From positions 1-46,292 of the forward strand of contig NZ_JAUVVF010000029.1 of NCBI RefSeq assembly GCF_030604785.1: 46,292 nt of DNA, read 5' to 3'. The position numbers and the translations under genes were made by a program. Below are positions 1-10,168 of this stretch, piece after piece. The stretch is from Paracoccus sp. (in: a-proteobacteria). GTDB taxonomy: Bacteria > Pseudomonadota > Alphaproteobacteria > Rhodobacterales > Rhodobacteraceae. Under the pieces are notes generated by a model. That model had not been told where the DNA came from. It saw only the letters and a list, made by a program, of their open reading frames with translations, and did not search any database. Position 1 is the stretch's first letter; each line of letters begins with the position of its first letter.

Positions 1-801
1 TCAGTTCTGACCCATTTCGGCCATCATCTGCTCGATGCGGGCAACATCCGAAGGGTTGTTAAGTTCCCAGAATTGTCGTCCGCGCGATTCGACTTCGACA
101 CAAAGCACGTGGCGGCCCTGTTCCAGAAAGCGCAGCTGCTCCAGCCCCTCCAGCCTTTCCAGCGTGCCTTCAGGCCAGCCGGGATAGGCTGCCAGCGCCT
201 CGGGACGATAGGCATAGACGCCGACATGATGAAAGACGGGGCTCGGCTGGTCGTCGCTGAAGCTGTCGGCGGCGTAGGGAATCACCTCTTTCGAGAAATA
301 GAGCGCCCTGCCCCCCTGCCCGAAGACCGCCGTCGTGCCGCCCACCCGACCCGCATGGCGGTCGGCGATCAGCTCGGCCCGCATCCGGCCGGTGCAGCGC
401 AGGACCGGGGTGGCGATCTCGGCATCCGGGGCTGCGCGAAGGCCCGCGACCAGATCCTCGACGAACCACGCGGGAGTCAGCGGCGCATCGCCCTGAAGGT
501 TCACGACGATCTCGGGGGCGATGCCCATGCGCTCGATCGCCTCGGCGCAGCGTTCGGTGCCGTTGCGGCATCCGGTGCTGGTCATCACCACCTCGGCGCC
601 GAAGCCCTGGGCGTGATCGCGGATGCGGTCGTCGTCGGTCGCCACCACGACCCGGTCCACTCCGCGCACGGCCATCGCGGCCTCGTGGCTGCGGCGGATC
701 AGGCTGCGGGCCTCGCCCCCCGCCCCCCGCAATTCGACCAGAGGCTTGCCGGGATAGCGGCTCGAGGCGTGGCGCGCGGGAATGACGATGACGACCGACA
801 T
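1..801 (-). CDS. kdsB: 3-deoxy-manno-octulosonate cytidylyltransferase (CMP-Kdo synthetase)
   Basis: Cytosolic enzyme that activates Kdo with CTP to CMP-Kdo for the inner core of lipopolysaccharide. The 266-residue protein opens with the family nucleotide-binding signature IPARHASSRYPGKPL and carries NLQGDAPL, equivalent to the metal-binding QGD motif of CMP-sugar synthetases. The length fits the family. An in-frame start 153 bases further upstream exists, but it would read through the end of cysQ and add a low-complexity Arg-rich stretch, so the ATG at 801 was chosen. That ATG overlaps the cysQ stop as TGATG, which implies translational coupling. The stop codon lies at the window edge, so the gene is complete. 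Capsule-type KpsU is a near relative and cannot be separated by eye. Confidence 0.93.
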   Translation of the reverse strand: MSVVIVIPARHASSRYPGKPLVELRGAGGEARSLIRRSHEAAMAVRGVDRVVVATDDDRIRDHAQGFGAEVVMTSTGCRNGTERCAEAIERMGIAPEIVVNLQGDAPLTPAWFVEDLVAGLRAAPDAEIATPVLRCTGRMRAELIADRHAGRVGGTTAVFGQGGRALYFSKEVIPYAADSFSDDQPSPVFHHVGVYAYRPEALAAYPGWPEGTLERLEGLEQLRFLEQGRHVLCVEVESRGRQFWELNNPSDVARIEQMMAEMGQN

Positions 802-1598
802 CAGTCCTTCACCAGAAGGACGCCGGGCGCGTAGGCGATGAAGAACGGGTTCTCGAAGCCGGGCTTGCCGTAGGTCAGCGCGGTGTGGTCGTCGAAGCGC
901 ACGACCTCGCCGCCCGCGCCGCGCAGCACCGCGTCGCCCGCCGCCGTGTCCCATTCCATCGTGCGGCCCAGCCGGGGATAAAGATCCGCCTCGCCCGTCG
1001 CCACCAGGCAGAACTTGAGCGAACTGCCCGCGCTGGTCATGTCGCGCACGCCGTAGCGCGCGATGTATTCATCCGTCGCCGCGTCGCGGTGCGATTTCGA
1101 GGCCACCACCATCAGCGCGCGGTTGTCAGGCGTCGCGTTCACGCCGATGGGCTGGGTCTCGCCGGGCTCGGTGCCGAAGGGGCCCGTCTCCTCGACCGAG
1201 CGGCCGTCGGCGGTGGTGTAGAACAGCCGACCCTTGGCCGGCGCATAGACGACGCCGCGCACCGGCACGCCGTTCTCGACATAGGCAATGTTGACGGTGA
1301 AGTCGCCGCGGCGCTGCACGAATTCCTTGGTGCCGTCCAGCGGGTCCACGATCAGGAAGCTGCTGAGGCTCTGGCCATGCGTCTCGGCCTGTTCCTCGGT
1401 CACCAGGGGGACATCGGGAAAGACCGCGCGCAGGCCTTCCGAGATCAGCGCATCGGCCGCCTCGTCGGCAGCGGTCACGGGCGAATCATCCGACTTGGAG
1501 CGGGTCTCGAAATCGTCCGAGTTGTAGATTTCCATGATCCGGTCACCGGCCAGCAGGGCCAGACGGCGCATTTCCGAGGTCAGACGATCAAATTGCAT
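801..1598 (-). CDS. cysQ: 3'(2'),5'-bisphosphate nucleotidase CysQ (inositol monophosphatase family)
   Basis: Predicted Mg-dependent phosphatase that hydrolyses 3'-phosphoadenosine 5'-phosphate (PAP), the by-product of PAPS use in sulfate assimilation. The 265-residue protein has the superfamily metal-site motif DPLDGTKEF (around residue 85), the upstream VTEEQAE acidic site, and a late WDTAAGDAVLRGAGG motif that carries the third metal ligand. The order and length match CysQ rather than SuhB-type inositol monophosphatases. It is the first gene of a two-gene minus-strand unit with kdsB and overlaps it by one base. The 170 bases upstream separate it from a divergent permease gene; no clear promoter was picked out there. 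Confidence 0.9.
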   Translation of the reverse strand: MQFDRLTSEMRRLALLAGDRIMEIYNSDDFETRSKSDDSPVTAADEAADALISEGLRAVFPDVPLVTEEQAETHGQSLSSFLIVDPLDGTKEFVQRRGDFTVNIAYVENGVPVRGVVYAPAKGRLFYTTADGRSVEETGPFGTEPGETQPIGVNATPDNRALMVVASKSHRDAATDEYIARYGVRDMTSAGSSLKFCLVATGEADLYPRLGRTMEWDTAAGDAVLRGAGGEVVRFDDHTALTYGKPGFENPFFIAYAPGVLLVKD

Positions 1599-1769
1599 CC
1601 AGTTTCCTTTCGTGGCGCGGGTCCGGCGGGCGGGCGCGGGCTCCGCACGGATTGTGCGGCCGCTTGCGCACCCTTATGATGGGCCGCAAGCCCTACGGCA
1701 AGCATCAGGCGCGGCACATGCCCGCCCGATCCGCGGTTGCGCGGTGGCCGGGCATCGAAGGGACCACGC

Positions 1770-2591
1770 ATGTTCAAGCAGCGCCATAACCGAAACATGC
1801 TGGAGGCGACCTTCGCCACCACGGCGCTGATCTATCATCAGACTGTCTACAAGCTGCGAACGCAACATCGCAATGCGCTGGTCGGTCTGCTGCTGACGAT
1901 GATGCAGAGCCTGATCATGATCGTGGTTCTGATGACGTTGTTCCTTCTGATCGGCATCCGCACATCGCCGATCCGCGGCGACTTCATGCTCTACATCATG
2001 TCCGGCATCTTCATGTTCATGACCCATGTGCAGACCGTGGGGCAGGTTTCAAACAGCCACTCCATCTCGTCGGCGCTGGTCAAGCACGAGCCCTTGAACG
2101 CAGCCATCCTGATTTCGGCCGCAGCCTTGTCGGTGCTATACCGCCAGACAATCGTCTGCCTGACGGTGCTGACCACATACCATCTGGCCTTTGCCCCGAT
2201 CTCTCTTTACGACCCGGTCGGAGCGGCAGCCCTGTTCCTGCTGGCGTGGTTCTCCGGCATCTCCGTCGGGATCATCTTCCTGGGCATAAAGCCGTGGGCG
2301 CCGGCAGTGGCAACCACGTTGACCATCTTCTATCAGCGGGTCAACATGTTCGCTTCGGGCAAGATGTTTGTCGCCAACACAATCCCCGGCTTCATCCTGC
2401 CCTGGTTCATCTGGAACCCGCTGTTTCACCTGATCGACCAGCAGCGGGGCTTCATCTTCATCAACTACTCGCCGCACCGCACCGTGCTGCTCTATCCGCT
2501 GTGGTTCTCGATCGGGGCGCTGATGATCGGCCTGCTGATCAACTTCACCACACGCAAGTACGAATCCGCCAGCTGGGGCGCGATGCAGTAG
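1770..2591 (+). CDS. ABC-2 type export permease (polysaccharide/polyol-phosphate family)
   Basis: Integral membrane subunit of an ABC exporter of the KpsM/RfbA/Wzm type, which moves polysaccharide or lipid-linked glycans across the inner membrane. The 273-residue protein has about six hydrophobic segments, for example near residues 30-50, 60-80, 105-125, 140-165, 170-190 and 240-260, and ends in a short basic tail. The start at 1770 was preferred over an in-frame ATG 33 bases upstream because a GAAGGGA ribosome binding site lies before it. No ATP-binding partner, periplasmic adaptor or outer-membrane export gene is adjacent, so its substrate is unknown and its ATPase must be encoded elsewhere. 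It is divergent from cysQ and is followed by the heat-shock promoter of dnaK. Confidence 0.8.
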   Translation: MFKQRHNRNMLEATFATTALIYHQTVYKLRTQHRNALVGLLLTMMQSLIMIVVLMTLFLLIGIRTSPIRGDFMLYIMSGIFMFMTHVQTVGQVSNSHSISSALVKHEPLNAAILISAAALSVLYRQTIVCLTVLTTYHLAFAPISLYDPVGAAALFLLAWFSGISVGIIFLGIKPWAPAVATTLTIFYQRVNMFASGKMFVANTIPGFILPWFIWNPLFHLIDQQRGFIFINYSPHRTVLLYPLWFSIGALMIGLLINFTTRKYESASWGAMQ

Positions 2592-2609
2592 CAAGGAAGC
2601 CCGCCGCTG

Positions 2610-2637
2610 CTTGCGGGCCTGAAATCCATCCCTATAT
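2610..2637 (+). promoter_or_regulatory. Predicted RpoH (sigma-32) heat-shock promoter of dnaK
   Basis: CTTG at 2610-2613 is followed after exactly 17 bases by CCTATAT at 2631-2637. This matches the alphaproteobacterial sigma-32 consensus CTTG-N17/18-CYTATNT. The site ends about 110 bases before the dnaK start codon. Its CTTG lies in the right arm of a small GC hairpin (gcccgc/gcgggc) downstream of the permease stop, so permease termination and dnaK initiation may share this region. Confidence 0.72.
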
Positions 2638-2746
2638 ACAGCCGCGAAGCCGTCCCGGCAGGACCCGGGCCAAGTCAAGGGATCGGGCCTCGGGGGCCGC
2701 AACGGACCCGAAGCCTGAATATCGCCGCAAGAAAGGTTAAGAAACT

Positions 2747-4663
2747 ATGTCCAAAGTCATCGGCATCGACCTCGGCACCACGAACAGCTGCGTTGCGATC
2801 ATGGATGGCAGCCAGCCCAAGGTCATCGAAAATAGCGAAGGCGCCCGCACCACGCCCTCGATCGTGGGCTTCACGGATGGCGAGCGTCTGGTCGGCCAGC
2901 CCGCCAAGCGCCAGGCCGTCACCAACCCCACGAACACCGTCTTTGCCGTCAAGCGCCTGATCGGCCGCCGCATCGGCGACGAAGCCGTCGAGAAGGACAA
3001 GAAGCTCGTCCCCTATGCCATCGTCGATGGCGGCAATGGCGACGCCTGGGTCGAGGTGAAGGGCGAGAAGTTCTCGCCGGCGCAGGTCAGCGCGATGATC
3101 CTGCAGAAGATGAAGGAAACCGCCGAAAGCTATCTGGGCGAGCCCGTCACCCAGGCGGTCATCACTGTTCCGGCCTATTTCAACGACGCGCAGCGTCAGG
3201 CCACCAAGGATGCCGGCAAGATCGCCGGTCTCGAAGTCCTGCGCATCATCAACGAGCCGACCGCGGCGGCCCTGGCCTATGGCCTGGACAAAAAGGACAG
3301 CAAGACCATCGCGGTCTATGACCTTGGCGGCGGCACCTTCGACATCACGATCCTGGAGATCGACGACGGCCTGTTCGAGGTGAAGTCCACCAACGGCGAC
3401 ACCTTCCTCGGCGGCGAGGATTTCGACATGCGGATCGTCAGCTACCTGGCCGACGAGTTCAAGAAAGAGCATGGCGTCGACTTGACCGGCGACAAGATGG
3501 CCCTGCAGCGCCTGAAGGAGGCCGCGGAAAAGGCCAAGATCGAGCTGTCCTCGTCCAGTCAGACCGAGATCAACCAGCCCTTCATCAGCATGGACAAGAA
3601 CAGCGGCACGCCGCTGCACTTGGTCGTGAAGCTGACCCGCGCCAAGCTGGAAAGCCTTGTGGCCGACCTGATCAAGCGCACGATGAAGCCCGTGCAAGAG
3701 GCGCTGAAGGATGCCGGCTGCTCGAAATCCGACATCGACGAGGTCGTTCTGGTCGGCGGCATGACCCGTATGCCCAAGGTCGTGGCCGAAGTGACCGAGT
3801 TCTTCGGCAAGGAGCCGCACAAGGGCGTGAACCCCGACGAGGTCGTGGCGCTCGGTGCGGCTATCCAGGCCGGCGTGCTGCAGGGTGACGTCAAGGACGT
3901 CGTGCTGCTGGACGTGACGCCCCTGTCCCTGGGCATCGAGACGCTTGGCGGCGTCTTCACCCGCCTGATCGACCGCAACACCACGATCCCGACCAAGAAG
4001 TCGCAGATCTTCTCGACCGCCGAAGACAACCAGAACGCGGTGACGATCCGCGTCTTCCAGGGCGAGCGCGAGATGGCCGCGGACAACAAGATGCTGGGCC
4101 AGTTCAATCTGGAAAACATCCCGCCCGCGCCGCGCGGCATGCCCCAGATCGAGGTGACCTTCGACATCGACGCCAACGGCATCGTCTCGGTCAGCGCCAA
4201 GGACAAGGGCACCGGCAAGGAGCAGAAGATCACCATCCAGGCCTCGGGCGGTCTCAGCGACGAGGATATCGAGCGGATGGTGAAGGATGCCGAACAGAAC
4301 GCCGAGGCCGACAAGTCCCGCCGCGAACTGGTCGAGGCCAAGAACCAGGCCGAAAGCCTGATCCACTCGACCCGCAAGTCGCTGGAAGAGCATGGCGACA
4401 AGGTCGACAGCTCGACCGTCGAGGCGATCGAACTGGCGGTCGGCGCGCTGGAGGAATCGGTCAAGTCCGAGGATGCCGGCAAGATCCGCTCGGGCATCCA
4501 GAACGTGATGGACGCCTCGATGCGTCTGGGCGAGGCGATCTACAAGGCGCAGGCCGGGGCCGAGGGCGGCTCGGACGATGACGGCGACAACCCGCGCAGC
4601 GTGGACGACGACATCGTGGATGCCGATTTCGAGGATCTGGGCGAAGACAAGAAGCGCGGCTGA
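2747..4663 (+). CDS. dnaK: Molecular chaperone DnaK (Hsp70)
   Basis: Cytosolic ATP-dependent chaperone that works with DnaJ and GrpE on nascent and heat-damaged proteins. The 638-residue protein begins with the actin-fold phosphate loop [14 protein letters not shown] and contains the second phosphate motif DLGGGTFD (around residue 193) and the adenosine-site motif VGGMTRMP (around residue 337). These are followed by the [14 protein letters not shown] linker and start of the substrate-binding domain at about 390. The C-terminal lid ends in an acidic tail with VDADFEDL, typical of bacterial DnaK. An AAAGG ribosome binding site precedes the ATG. It lies behind a predicted sigma-32 promoter, is separated from dnaJ by a hairpin, and matches the family length. 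Confidence 0.99.
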   Translation: MSKVIGIDLGTTNSCVAIMDGSQPKVIENSEGARTTPSIVGFTDGERLVGQPAKRQAVTNPTNTVFAVKRLIGRRIGDEAVEKDKKLVPYAIVDGGNGDAWVEVKGEKFSPAQVSAMILQKMKETAESYLGEPVTQAVITVPAYFNDAQRQATKDAGKIAGLEVLRIINEPTAAALAYGLDKKDSKTIAVYDLGGGTFDITILEIDDGLFEVKSTNGDTFLGGEDFDMRIVSYLADEFKKEHGVDLTGDKMALQRLKEAAEKAKIELSSSSQTEINQPFISMDKNSGTPLHLVVKLTRAKLESLVADLIKRTMKPVQEALKDAGCSKSDIDEVVLVGGMTRMPKVVAEVTEFFGKEPHKGVNPDEVVALGAAIQAGVLQGDVKDVVLLDVTPLSLGIETLGGVFTRLIDRNTTIPTKKSQIFSTAEDNQNAVTIRVFQGEREMAADNKMLGQFNLENIPPAPRGMPQIEVTFDIDANGIVSVSAKDKGTGKEQKITIQASGGLSDEDIERMVKDAEQNAEADKSRRELVEAKNQAESLIHSTRKSLEEHGDKVDSSTVEAIELAVGALEESVKSEDAGKIRSGIQNVMDASMRLGEAIYKAQAGAEGGSDDDGDNPRSVDDDIVDADFEDLGEDKKRG

Positions 4664-4686
4664 TCCGGGCCGCGAACCCGAGAAGG

Positions 4687-4715
4687 GCCGGCCCGCGCAT
4701 CAGCGGGCCGGCTTG
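4687..4715 (+). terminator. Hairpin between dnaK and dnaJ (terminator or attenuator)
   Basis: A perfect 10-base-pair stem (GCCGGCCCGC at 4687-4696 with GCGGGCCGGC at 4703-4712) closes a 6-base loop and is followed by TTGTT. The U tract is short, so termination is probably partial. That would lower dnaJ expression relative to dnaK while allowing read-through. Confidence 0.7.
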
Positions 4716-4745
4716 TTCGTTGGGGATTGCTGAACAGGACGACAG

Positions 4746-5909
<1,164 letters not shown>

Positions 5910-5944
5910 CCTTTTCTTAACCGCCATGCGCGCAGGATGGCGGC

Positions 5945-6712
5945 ATGGACCAGAATCGCGCCTTCGGTGAAATGCCCCTGCCCCTGTTCGCGCCGGCCCC
6001 CGACGATGTGGGGCAGGCGCCGCCCGGAGGCGGGCGCTCGCCCTCGTATCTGGCCGATCACAGGGCGCGGCTGCGCGAACGCTTCATGGCGGGCGGCGCG
6101 GCCGCCCTGCCGGATTACGAGATGCTGGAACTGGTCCTGTTCCGCGCCATCCCGCGGCAGGATGTAAAGCCCCTTGCCCGCCGCCTGATCGAGATCTTCG
6201 GCGATTTCAACCGCGTCGTCACCGCCCCTGCAGCCCGGCTGCAGCAGGTCGATGGCGTGGGTCCGGCGGTCGTCACCGAGCTCAAGATCGTCGAGGCCGC
6301 CGCGCAGCGCATGGCGCGGGCTCGGGTGATGCACCGCCCGGTCCTGTCCGGCTGGCAGGCGCTGCTGGATTATTGCCACACCGCCATGGCGCACGGCGAG
6401 ATCGAGGAGTTTCGCGTCCTGTTCCTGGACCGCAAGAACATCCTGATCGCCGACGAGGCGCAGGCGCGCGGCACCGTCGACCACGTCCCGGTCTATCCGC
6501 GAGAGGTGATCAGACGCGCGCTTGAACTGAATGCCTCGGCGCTGATCCTCGTCCACAACCATCCGTCCGGCGATCCCACGCCCTCGGATGCCGACATCTC
6601 GATGACGGCCCGGATCGCGCAGGCCGCCGACAGCATGGGAATCACCGTCCACGACCATCTGATCATCGGCAAGTCGCGCGAACTGAGCTTCCGCTCCGAA
6701 GGGCTGCTCTGA
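5945..6712 (+). CDS. radC: RadC family protein (JAB/MPN metalloprotease-like domain)
   Basis: The 255-residue protein has an N-terminal helix-hairpin-helix region at about residues 35-115 (VDGVGPAVVTELK) and a C-terminal JAB1/MPN domain with the zinc motif HNHPSGDPTPSDAD at about residue 202 onward. This is the standard RadC layout. Despite the name, a DNA repair role is not firmly established for the family; related proteins are often tied to mobile elements or natural transformation. The start at 5945 has an AGGA upstream and gives a normal length. It lies 35 bases after dnaJ on the same strand and may be read from that operon. A weak hairpin follows the stop. Confidence 0.93.
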   Translation: MDQNRAFGEMPLPLFAPAPDDVGQAPPGGGRSPSYLADHRARLRERFMAGGAAALPDYEMLELVLFRAIPRQDVKPLARRLIEIFGDFNRVVTAPAARLQQVDGVGPAVVTELKIVEAAAQRMARARVMHRPVLSGWQALLDYCHTAMAHGEIEEFRVLFLDRKNILIADEAQARGTVDHVPVYPREVIRRALELNASALILVHNHPSGDPTPSDADISMTARIAQAADSMGITVHDHLIIGKSRELSFRSEGLL

Positions 6713-6753
6713 GTCGGGGCGAACCCGTCAGCCCGCCCCGTCCGACAAGATCT

Positions 6754-6775
6754 CTGCGACAGCAGGTCGCAGTTT
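6754..6775 (+). terminator. Weak terminator hairpin after radC
   Basis: CTGCGAC (6754-6760) pairs with GTCGCAG (6766-6772) around a 5-base loop and is followed by only three T residues. It sits 42 bases after the radC stop and before the bc1 operon. The short T run makes efficient termination uncertain. Confidence 0.45.
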
Positions 6776-6815
6776 GGGCGCAAACGGTGGCCGACGAGCC
6801 TGCCGATGCGGCGAT

Positions 6816-6842
6816 TTGCGACGCTGCCCACGGGCTTATCAT
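6816..6842 (+). promoter_or_regulatory. Possible sigma-70 type promoter for petABC
   Basis: TTGCGA at 6816-6821 is followed after 15 bases by TATCAT at 6837-6842. The spacing is shorter than optimal. It is the best candidate seen in the 240-base gap before petA and would leave a leader of about 105 bases. This is a low-confidence reading by eye. Confidence 0.27.
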
Positions 6843-6953
6843 CTGGACTGACACGGATTTGAACGCTAGAACCGCCTGCGCGAAGGCTGCGTTCGGACGC
6901 GGCCCGGAATGTCGTATCGGCCAAGATTTGAGGCCCGAATTGGAGTATGACCC

Positions 6954-7517
6954 GTGTCCCACGCAGATGACCACGTAGGCACCCGGAGGGATTTCCTCTA
7001 CTATGCCACGGCGGGCGCAGGCACGGTGGCCGCCGGTGCCGCCGCCTGGACGCTTGTGAATCAGATGAACCCGTCGGCCGATGTGCAGGCGCTTGCCTCG
7101 ATCCAGGTCGATGTCAGCGGCGTCGCTCCGGGTTCGCAGATCACCGTGCTGTTCCTGGGCAAGCCCGTGTTCATCCGCCGCCGCACCCCCGCCGAGATCG
7201 AGGCGGGCCGCGCGGTTCAGCTGAACGAGCTGATGGACCAGAACGCGCAGAACCCCAATCTTGGCGACAACGAGCCCGCGACCGACGAGAACCGCACCCT
7301 CGATCCCGAGGGCGAGTGGCTGGTCCAGATCGGCGTCTGCACCCATCTGGGCTGCGTGCCGATCGGTGACGGCGCTGGCGATTTCGGCGGCTGGTTCTGC
7401 CCGTGCCACGGCAGCCACTACGACACGGCCGGCCGCATCCGTCGCGGCCCCGCGCCGCAAAACATGCATATTCCCGTGGCGTCGTTCCTGAACGACACCA
7501 CCATCCAGCTGGGCTGA
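6954..7517 (+). CDS. petA: Ubiquinol-cytochrome c reductase, Rieske iron-sulfur subunit
   Basis: Carries the 2Fe-2S cluster of the cytochrome bc1 complex, which takes an electron from ubiquinol at the Qo site and passes it to cytochrome c1. The 187-residue protein starts at a GTG with GGAG eight bases upstream. It has a Tat-type TRRDFL motif at residues 10-15 followed by one membrane anchor (about 16-38). The two cluster-binding loops are CTHLGC (129-134) and CPCHGS (149 onward), giving ligands C129, H131, C149 and H152, with C134 and C151 as the disulfide. The sequence closely resembles the Paracoccus denitrificans FbcF protein as I recall it. It is the first gene of a three-gene operon, 10 bases before petB. 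Confidence 0.98.
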   Translation: MSHADDHVGTRRDFLYYATAGAGTVAAGAAAWTLVNQMNPSADVQALASIQVDVSGVAPGSQITVLFLGKPVFIRRRTPAEIEAGRAVQLNELMDQNAQNPNLGDNEPATDENRTLDPEGEWLVQIGVCTHLGCVPIGDGAGDFGGWFCPCHGSHYDTAGRIRRGPAPQNMHIPVASFLNDTTIQLG

Positions 7518-7527
7518 GGGGGGACCG

Positions 7528-8850
7528 ATGGCCGGAATTCCGCACGATCATTACGAACCCAAGTCGGGGTTCGAACGCTGGCTGCACCGCCGCCTTCCGG
7601 TGGCGGGGCTGCTTTACGACACCCTCATGATCCCCACGCCCAAGAACCTGAACTGGATGTGGATCTGGGGCATCGTCCTCGTCTTCTGCCTTGTGCTTCA
7701 GATCGTTACCGGCATCGTGCTGGTGATGCACTACACGCCGCATGTCGATCTGGCCTTCGCCAGCGTCGAACACATCATGCGTAACGTGAATGGCGGCTAC
7801 ATGCTGCGCTATCTGCACGCGAACGGCGCCTCGCTGTTCTTCGTGGCGGTCTATCTGCACATCTTCCGCGGCCTCTATTACGGCAGCTACAAGGCCCCGC
7901 GTGAGGTGACCTGGATCATCGGCATGCTGATCTACCTGCTGATGATGGCCACGGCCTTCATGGGCTATGTTCTGCCCTGGGGTCAGATGTCCTTCTGGGG
8001 CGCGACCGTGATCACCGGCCTCTTCGGCGCCATTCCCGGCGTGGGCGAGACGATCCAGACCTGGCTTCTGGGCGGACCGGCGGTCGACAACGCGACGCTC
8101 AACCGCTTCTTCTCGCTGCATTATCTGCTGCCCTTCGTGATCCTGGGCCTGGTGATCGTGCATATCTGGGCCTTCCACACGACCGGCAACAACAACCCCA
8201 CCGGGGTCGAGGTGCGCCGTTCCAGCAAGGAGGAGGCCGAGCGCGACACCCTGCCCTTCTGGCCCTATTTCGTGATCAAGGACCTGTTCGCGCTGGCCCT
8301 GATCCTGGTCGTGTTCTTCGCCATCGTCGGCTTCATGCCGAACTATCTGGGCCATGCCGACAACTACATCCCGGCCAACCCGATGGTGACGCCCGCCCAT
8401 ATCGTGCCGGAATGGTACTTCCTGCCCTTCTACGCCATCCTGCGCGCCTTTGACGGCGATGTCTGGCTGGTGCAGCTGGTCCAGTTCGTCACCTTCGGCA
8501 TCGTGGACGCCAAGTTCTTCGGCGTGCTGGCGATGTTCGGCGCGATCCTGGTCCTGGCGCTTGCGCCTTGGCTGGACACGTCGCGCGTCCGTTCGGGCCG
8601 CTATCGCCCGATGTTCAAGTGGTGGTTCTGGCTGCTGGCCGCGGACTTCATGCTGCTGATGTGGGTCGGCGCCATGCCGGCCGAGGGGATTTATCCCTAC
8701 ATCGCGCTGGTTGGTTCGGCCTACTGGTTCGCCTATTTCCTCGTGATCCTGCCGCTTCTGGGTGTGATCGAGAAACCCGATCCCGTCCCGGCCACGATCG
8801 AGGAAGACTTCAACGCGCATTACGGCGCCAAGGCGACACCGGCCGAGTAA
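7528..8850 (+). CDS. petB: Ubiquinol-cytochrome c reductase, cytochrome b subunit
   Basis: Membrane subunit of the bc1 complex that holds hemes bL and bH and both quinone sites. The 440-residue protein has about eight transmembrane helices. Heme-ligand histidines are visible in the helix B segments ([12 protein letters not shown] and [12 protein letters not shown]) and helix D segments ([10 protein letters not shown] and [14 protein letters not shown]). The Qo-site signature appears as [13 protein letters not shown]. As in other alphaproteobacteria it is one full-length cytochrome b, not the split b6/subunit IV of chloroplasts. It is preceded by a GGGG-type ribosome binding site and followed 13 bases later by petC. 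A full-length normal member of the family. Confidence 0.98.
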   Translation: MAGIPHDHYEPKSGFERWLHRRLPVAGLLYDTLMIPTPKNLNWMWIWGIVLVFCLVLQIVTGIVLVMHYTPHVDLAFASVEHIMRNVNGGYMLRYLHANGASLFFVAVYLHIFRGLYYGSYKAPREVTWIIGMLIYLLMMATAFMGYVLPWGQMSFWGATVITGLFGAIPGVGETIQTWLLGGPAVDNATLNRFFSLHYLLPFVILGLVIVHIWAFHTTGNNNPTGVEVRRSSKEEAERDTLPFWPYFVIKDLFALALILVVFFAIVGFMPNYLGHADNYIPANPMVTPAHIVPEWYFLPFYAILRAFDGDVWLVQLVQFVTFGIVDAKFFGVLAMFGAILVLALAPWLDTSRVRSGRYRPMFKWWFWLLAADFMLLMWVGAMPAEGIYPYIALVGSAYWFAYFLVILPLLGVIEKPDPVPATIEEDFNAHYGAKATPAE

Positions 8851-8863
8851 GGAGAGCCAAGGA

Positions 8864-10063
8864 ATGACCCTGAGAACCAAGACGCTCACGGCGGCTCTGG
8901 CGCTGACGATCTCTGCCGGTGGGCTGGCCTGGGCGCAGGACAGCACGACCGTGCCGATGACGGCGCCGGCCGACGCCCCCGCAGCGGGCGCCGAAGGCAC
9001 CGGCTTCGTCGCCACCCCCGAGGCAGCCGAGGAGGCCCCCGCGACCGAGGCACAGCCCGAGGCCGAGGCGACCGAAGCCCCCGCCGAGGAGGCCCCGGCC
9101 GAAGCAGAAGCCCCCGCTGACGAGGCGGCGGCCGAGGAAGCCGCGCCCGCCGACGAGGCAGCGGCCGGAGCCGAGGCCGATGCGGTCGGATTGTCGGCGG
9201 GTGAGGAATCCGTCGTCCCGGTCGAGACCACCGAGGCGATTCCCGCCGTCGAGGACCACGCCCGTCTGGAAGCCGGTGTCGAGGAAGCCGTCGATCCCGG
9301 CGCCGACGAGGATGCCGTCGATCCCTATGGCGGCGGCACCTATTACGGCCATACCGAGGACGTCGCCTTCAGCTTCGAAGGTCCGTTCGGCCGCTTCGAC
9401 CAGTTCCAGCTGCAGCGCGGCCTTCAGGTCTATACCGAGGTCTGCGCCGCCTGCCACGGCATGCAATACGTTCCGATCCGCACCCTGTCGGACCAGAACG
9501 GCCCCGGCCTGCCCGAGAACCAGGTCCGTGCCTATGCGGCCGAGCTGCTGCCGATCTTCGACCCGGCCCTGGGCGAAGAGCGTCCGCGCGTGCCCACCGA
9601 CCACTTCCCCACCATCGAGGGCGCGGGCATGGGTCCCGACCTGTCGGTGATGGCCAAGGCGCGTGCGGGCTTCCACGGCCCCTATGGCACCGGCATCAAC
9701 CAGCTGGTGCGCGGCATCGGCGGCCCGGAATACATCTATTCGCTGCTGGCCGGCTATACCGGACAGGAAAAGGAAGAGGCCGGCACGCTCTATTACGGCA
9801 ACACGGCATTCCCGGGTGGCTGGATCAGCATGGCCCCGCCGCTGTCGGATGACCGCGTGACCTACGAGGACGGCACCCCGGCCACGGTCGAGCAGATGTC
9901 CATGGATGTCGCGGCCTTCCTGATGTGGACGGCCGAGCCCAAGATGATGGATCGCAAGCAGGTCGGCCTTGTGTCGGTGCTGTTCCTGATCCTTCTGACG
10001 GTGCTGCTGTATCTGACCAACAAGCGTCTGTGGGCGCCGCACAAGAACAAGCTGAAGCACTGA
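8864..10063 (+). CDS. petC: Cytochrome c1 with long acidic Ala/Glu/Pro-rich N-terminal insertion
   Basis: Heme subunit of the bc1 complex that receives the electron from the Rieske protein and hands it to a soluble or membrane cytochrome c in the periplasm. The 399-residue precursor has a Sec signal peptide ending near AWAQD (about residue 25). It then has a strongly acidic stretch rich in Ala, Glu and Pro to about residue 155. Heme is attached at CAACH (194-198), the [10 protein letters not shown] region probably holds the axial Met, and the C-terminal anchor lies near 365-385. A comparable acidic domain is known from Paracoccus denitrificans c1, where it has been linked to docking of cytochrome c552. 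A GGAG ribosome binding site precedes it. A strong terminator follows. Confidence 0.97.
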   Translation: MTLRTKTLTAALALTISAGGLAWAQDSTTVPMTAPADAPAAGAEGTGFVATPEAAEEAPATEAQPEAEATEAPAEEAPAEAEAPADEAAAEEAAPADEAAAGAEADAVGLSAGEESVVPVETTEAIPAVEDHARLEAGVEEAVDPGADEDAVDPYGGGTYYGHTEDVAFSFEGPFGRFDQFQLQRGLQVYTEVCAACHGMQYVPIRTLSDQNGPGLPENQVRAYAAELLPIFDPALGEERPRVPTDHFPTIEGAGMGPDLSVMAKARAGFHGPYGTGINQLVRGIGGPEYIYSLLAGYTGQEKEEAGTLYYGNTAFPGGWISMAPPLSDDRVTYEDGTPATVEQMSMDVAAFLMWTAEPKMMDRKQVGLVSVLFLILLTVLLYLTNKRLWAPHKNKLKH

Positions 10064-10084
10064 TCTCAGCGCAACGGCCAAGGA

Positions 10085-10109
10085 CGCGCCCCTTCCGGGG
10101 CGCGTTTTT
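10085..10109 (+). terminator. Rho-independent terminator of petABC
   Basis: CGCGCCCC (10085-10092) and GGGGCGCG (10097-10104) form a perfect 8-base-pair stem with a 4-base TTCC loop, followed directly by TTTTT and then CG and more T. It lies 21 bases after the petC stop. Confidence 0.9.
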
Positions 10110-10168
10110 CGTTTCTGGACAAGCACGGTGCGGGCGCGTCACTCTGGCGCCGGTCGAAAGGGGGGATC

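Noticed and set aside
802..954. Extended N terminus for KdsB
   Set aside because: The extra 51 residues are antisense-like Arg/Gly-rich sequence inside cysQ; the conserved start at 801 is coupled to the cysQ stop.
2675..4393. Minus-strand open frame opposite dnaK
   Set aside because: dnaK is unmistakable on the plus strand; antisense frames over dnaK are a known artefact of its codon use.
6713..6953. Possible small RNA or tRNA gene in the gap before petA
   Set aside because: No cloverleaf or conserved tRNA arms could be drawn; only a weak hairpin and a poor promoter candidate are present.
7171..9231. Minus-strand Ser/Ala-rich open frame over petA-petB-petC
   Set aside because: The low-complexity Ser/Ala stretch is the complement of the acidic Ala/Glu repeat of cytochrome c1, not a separate protein.
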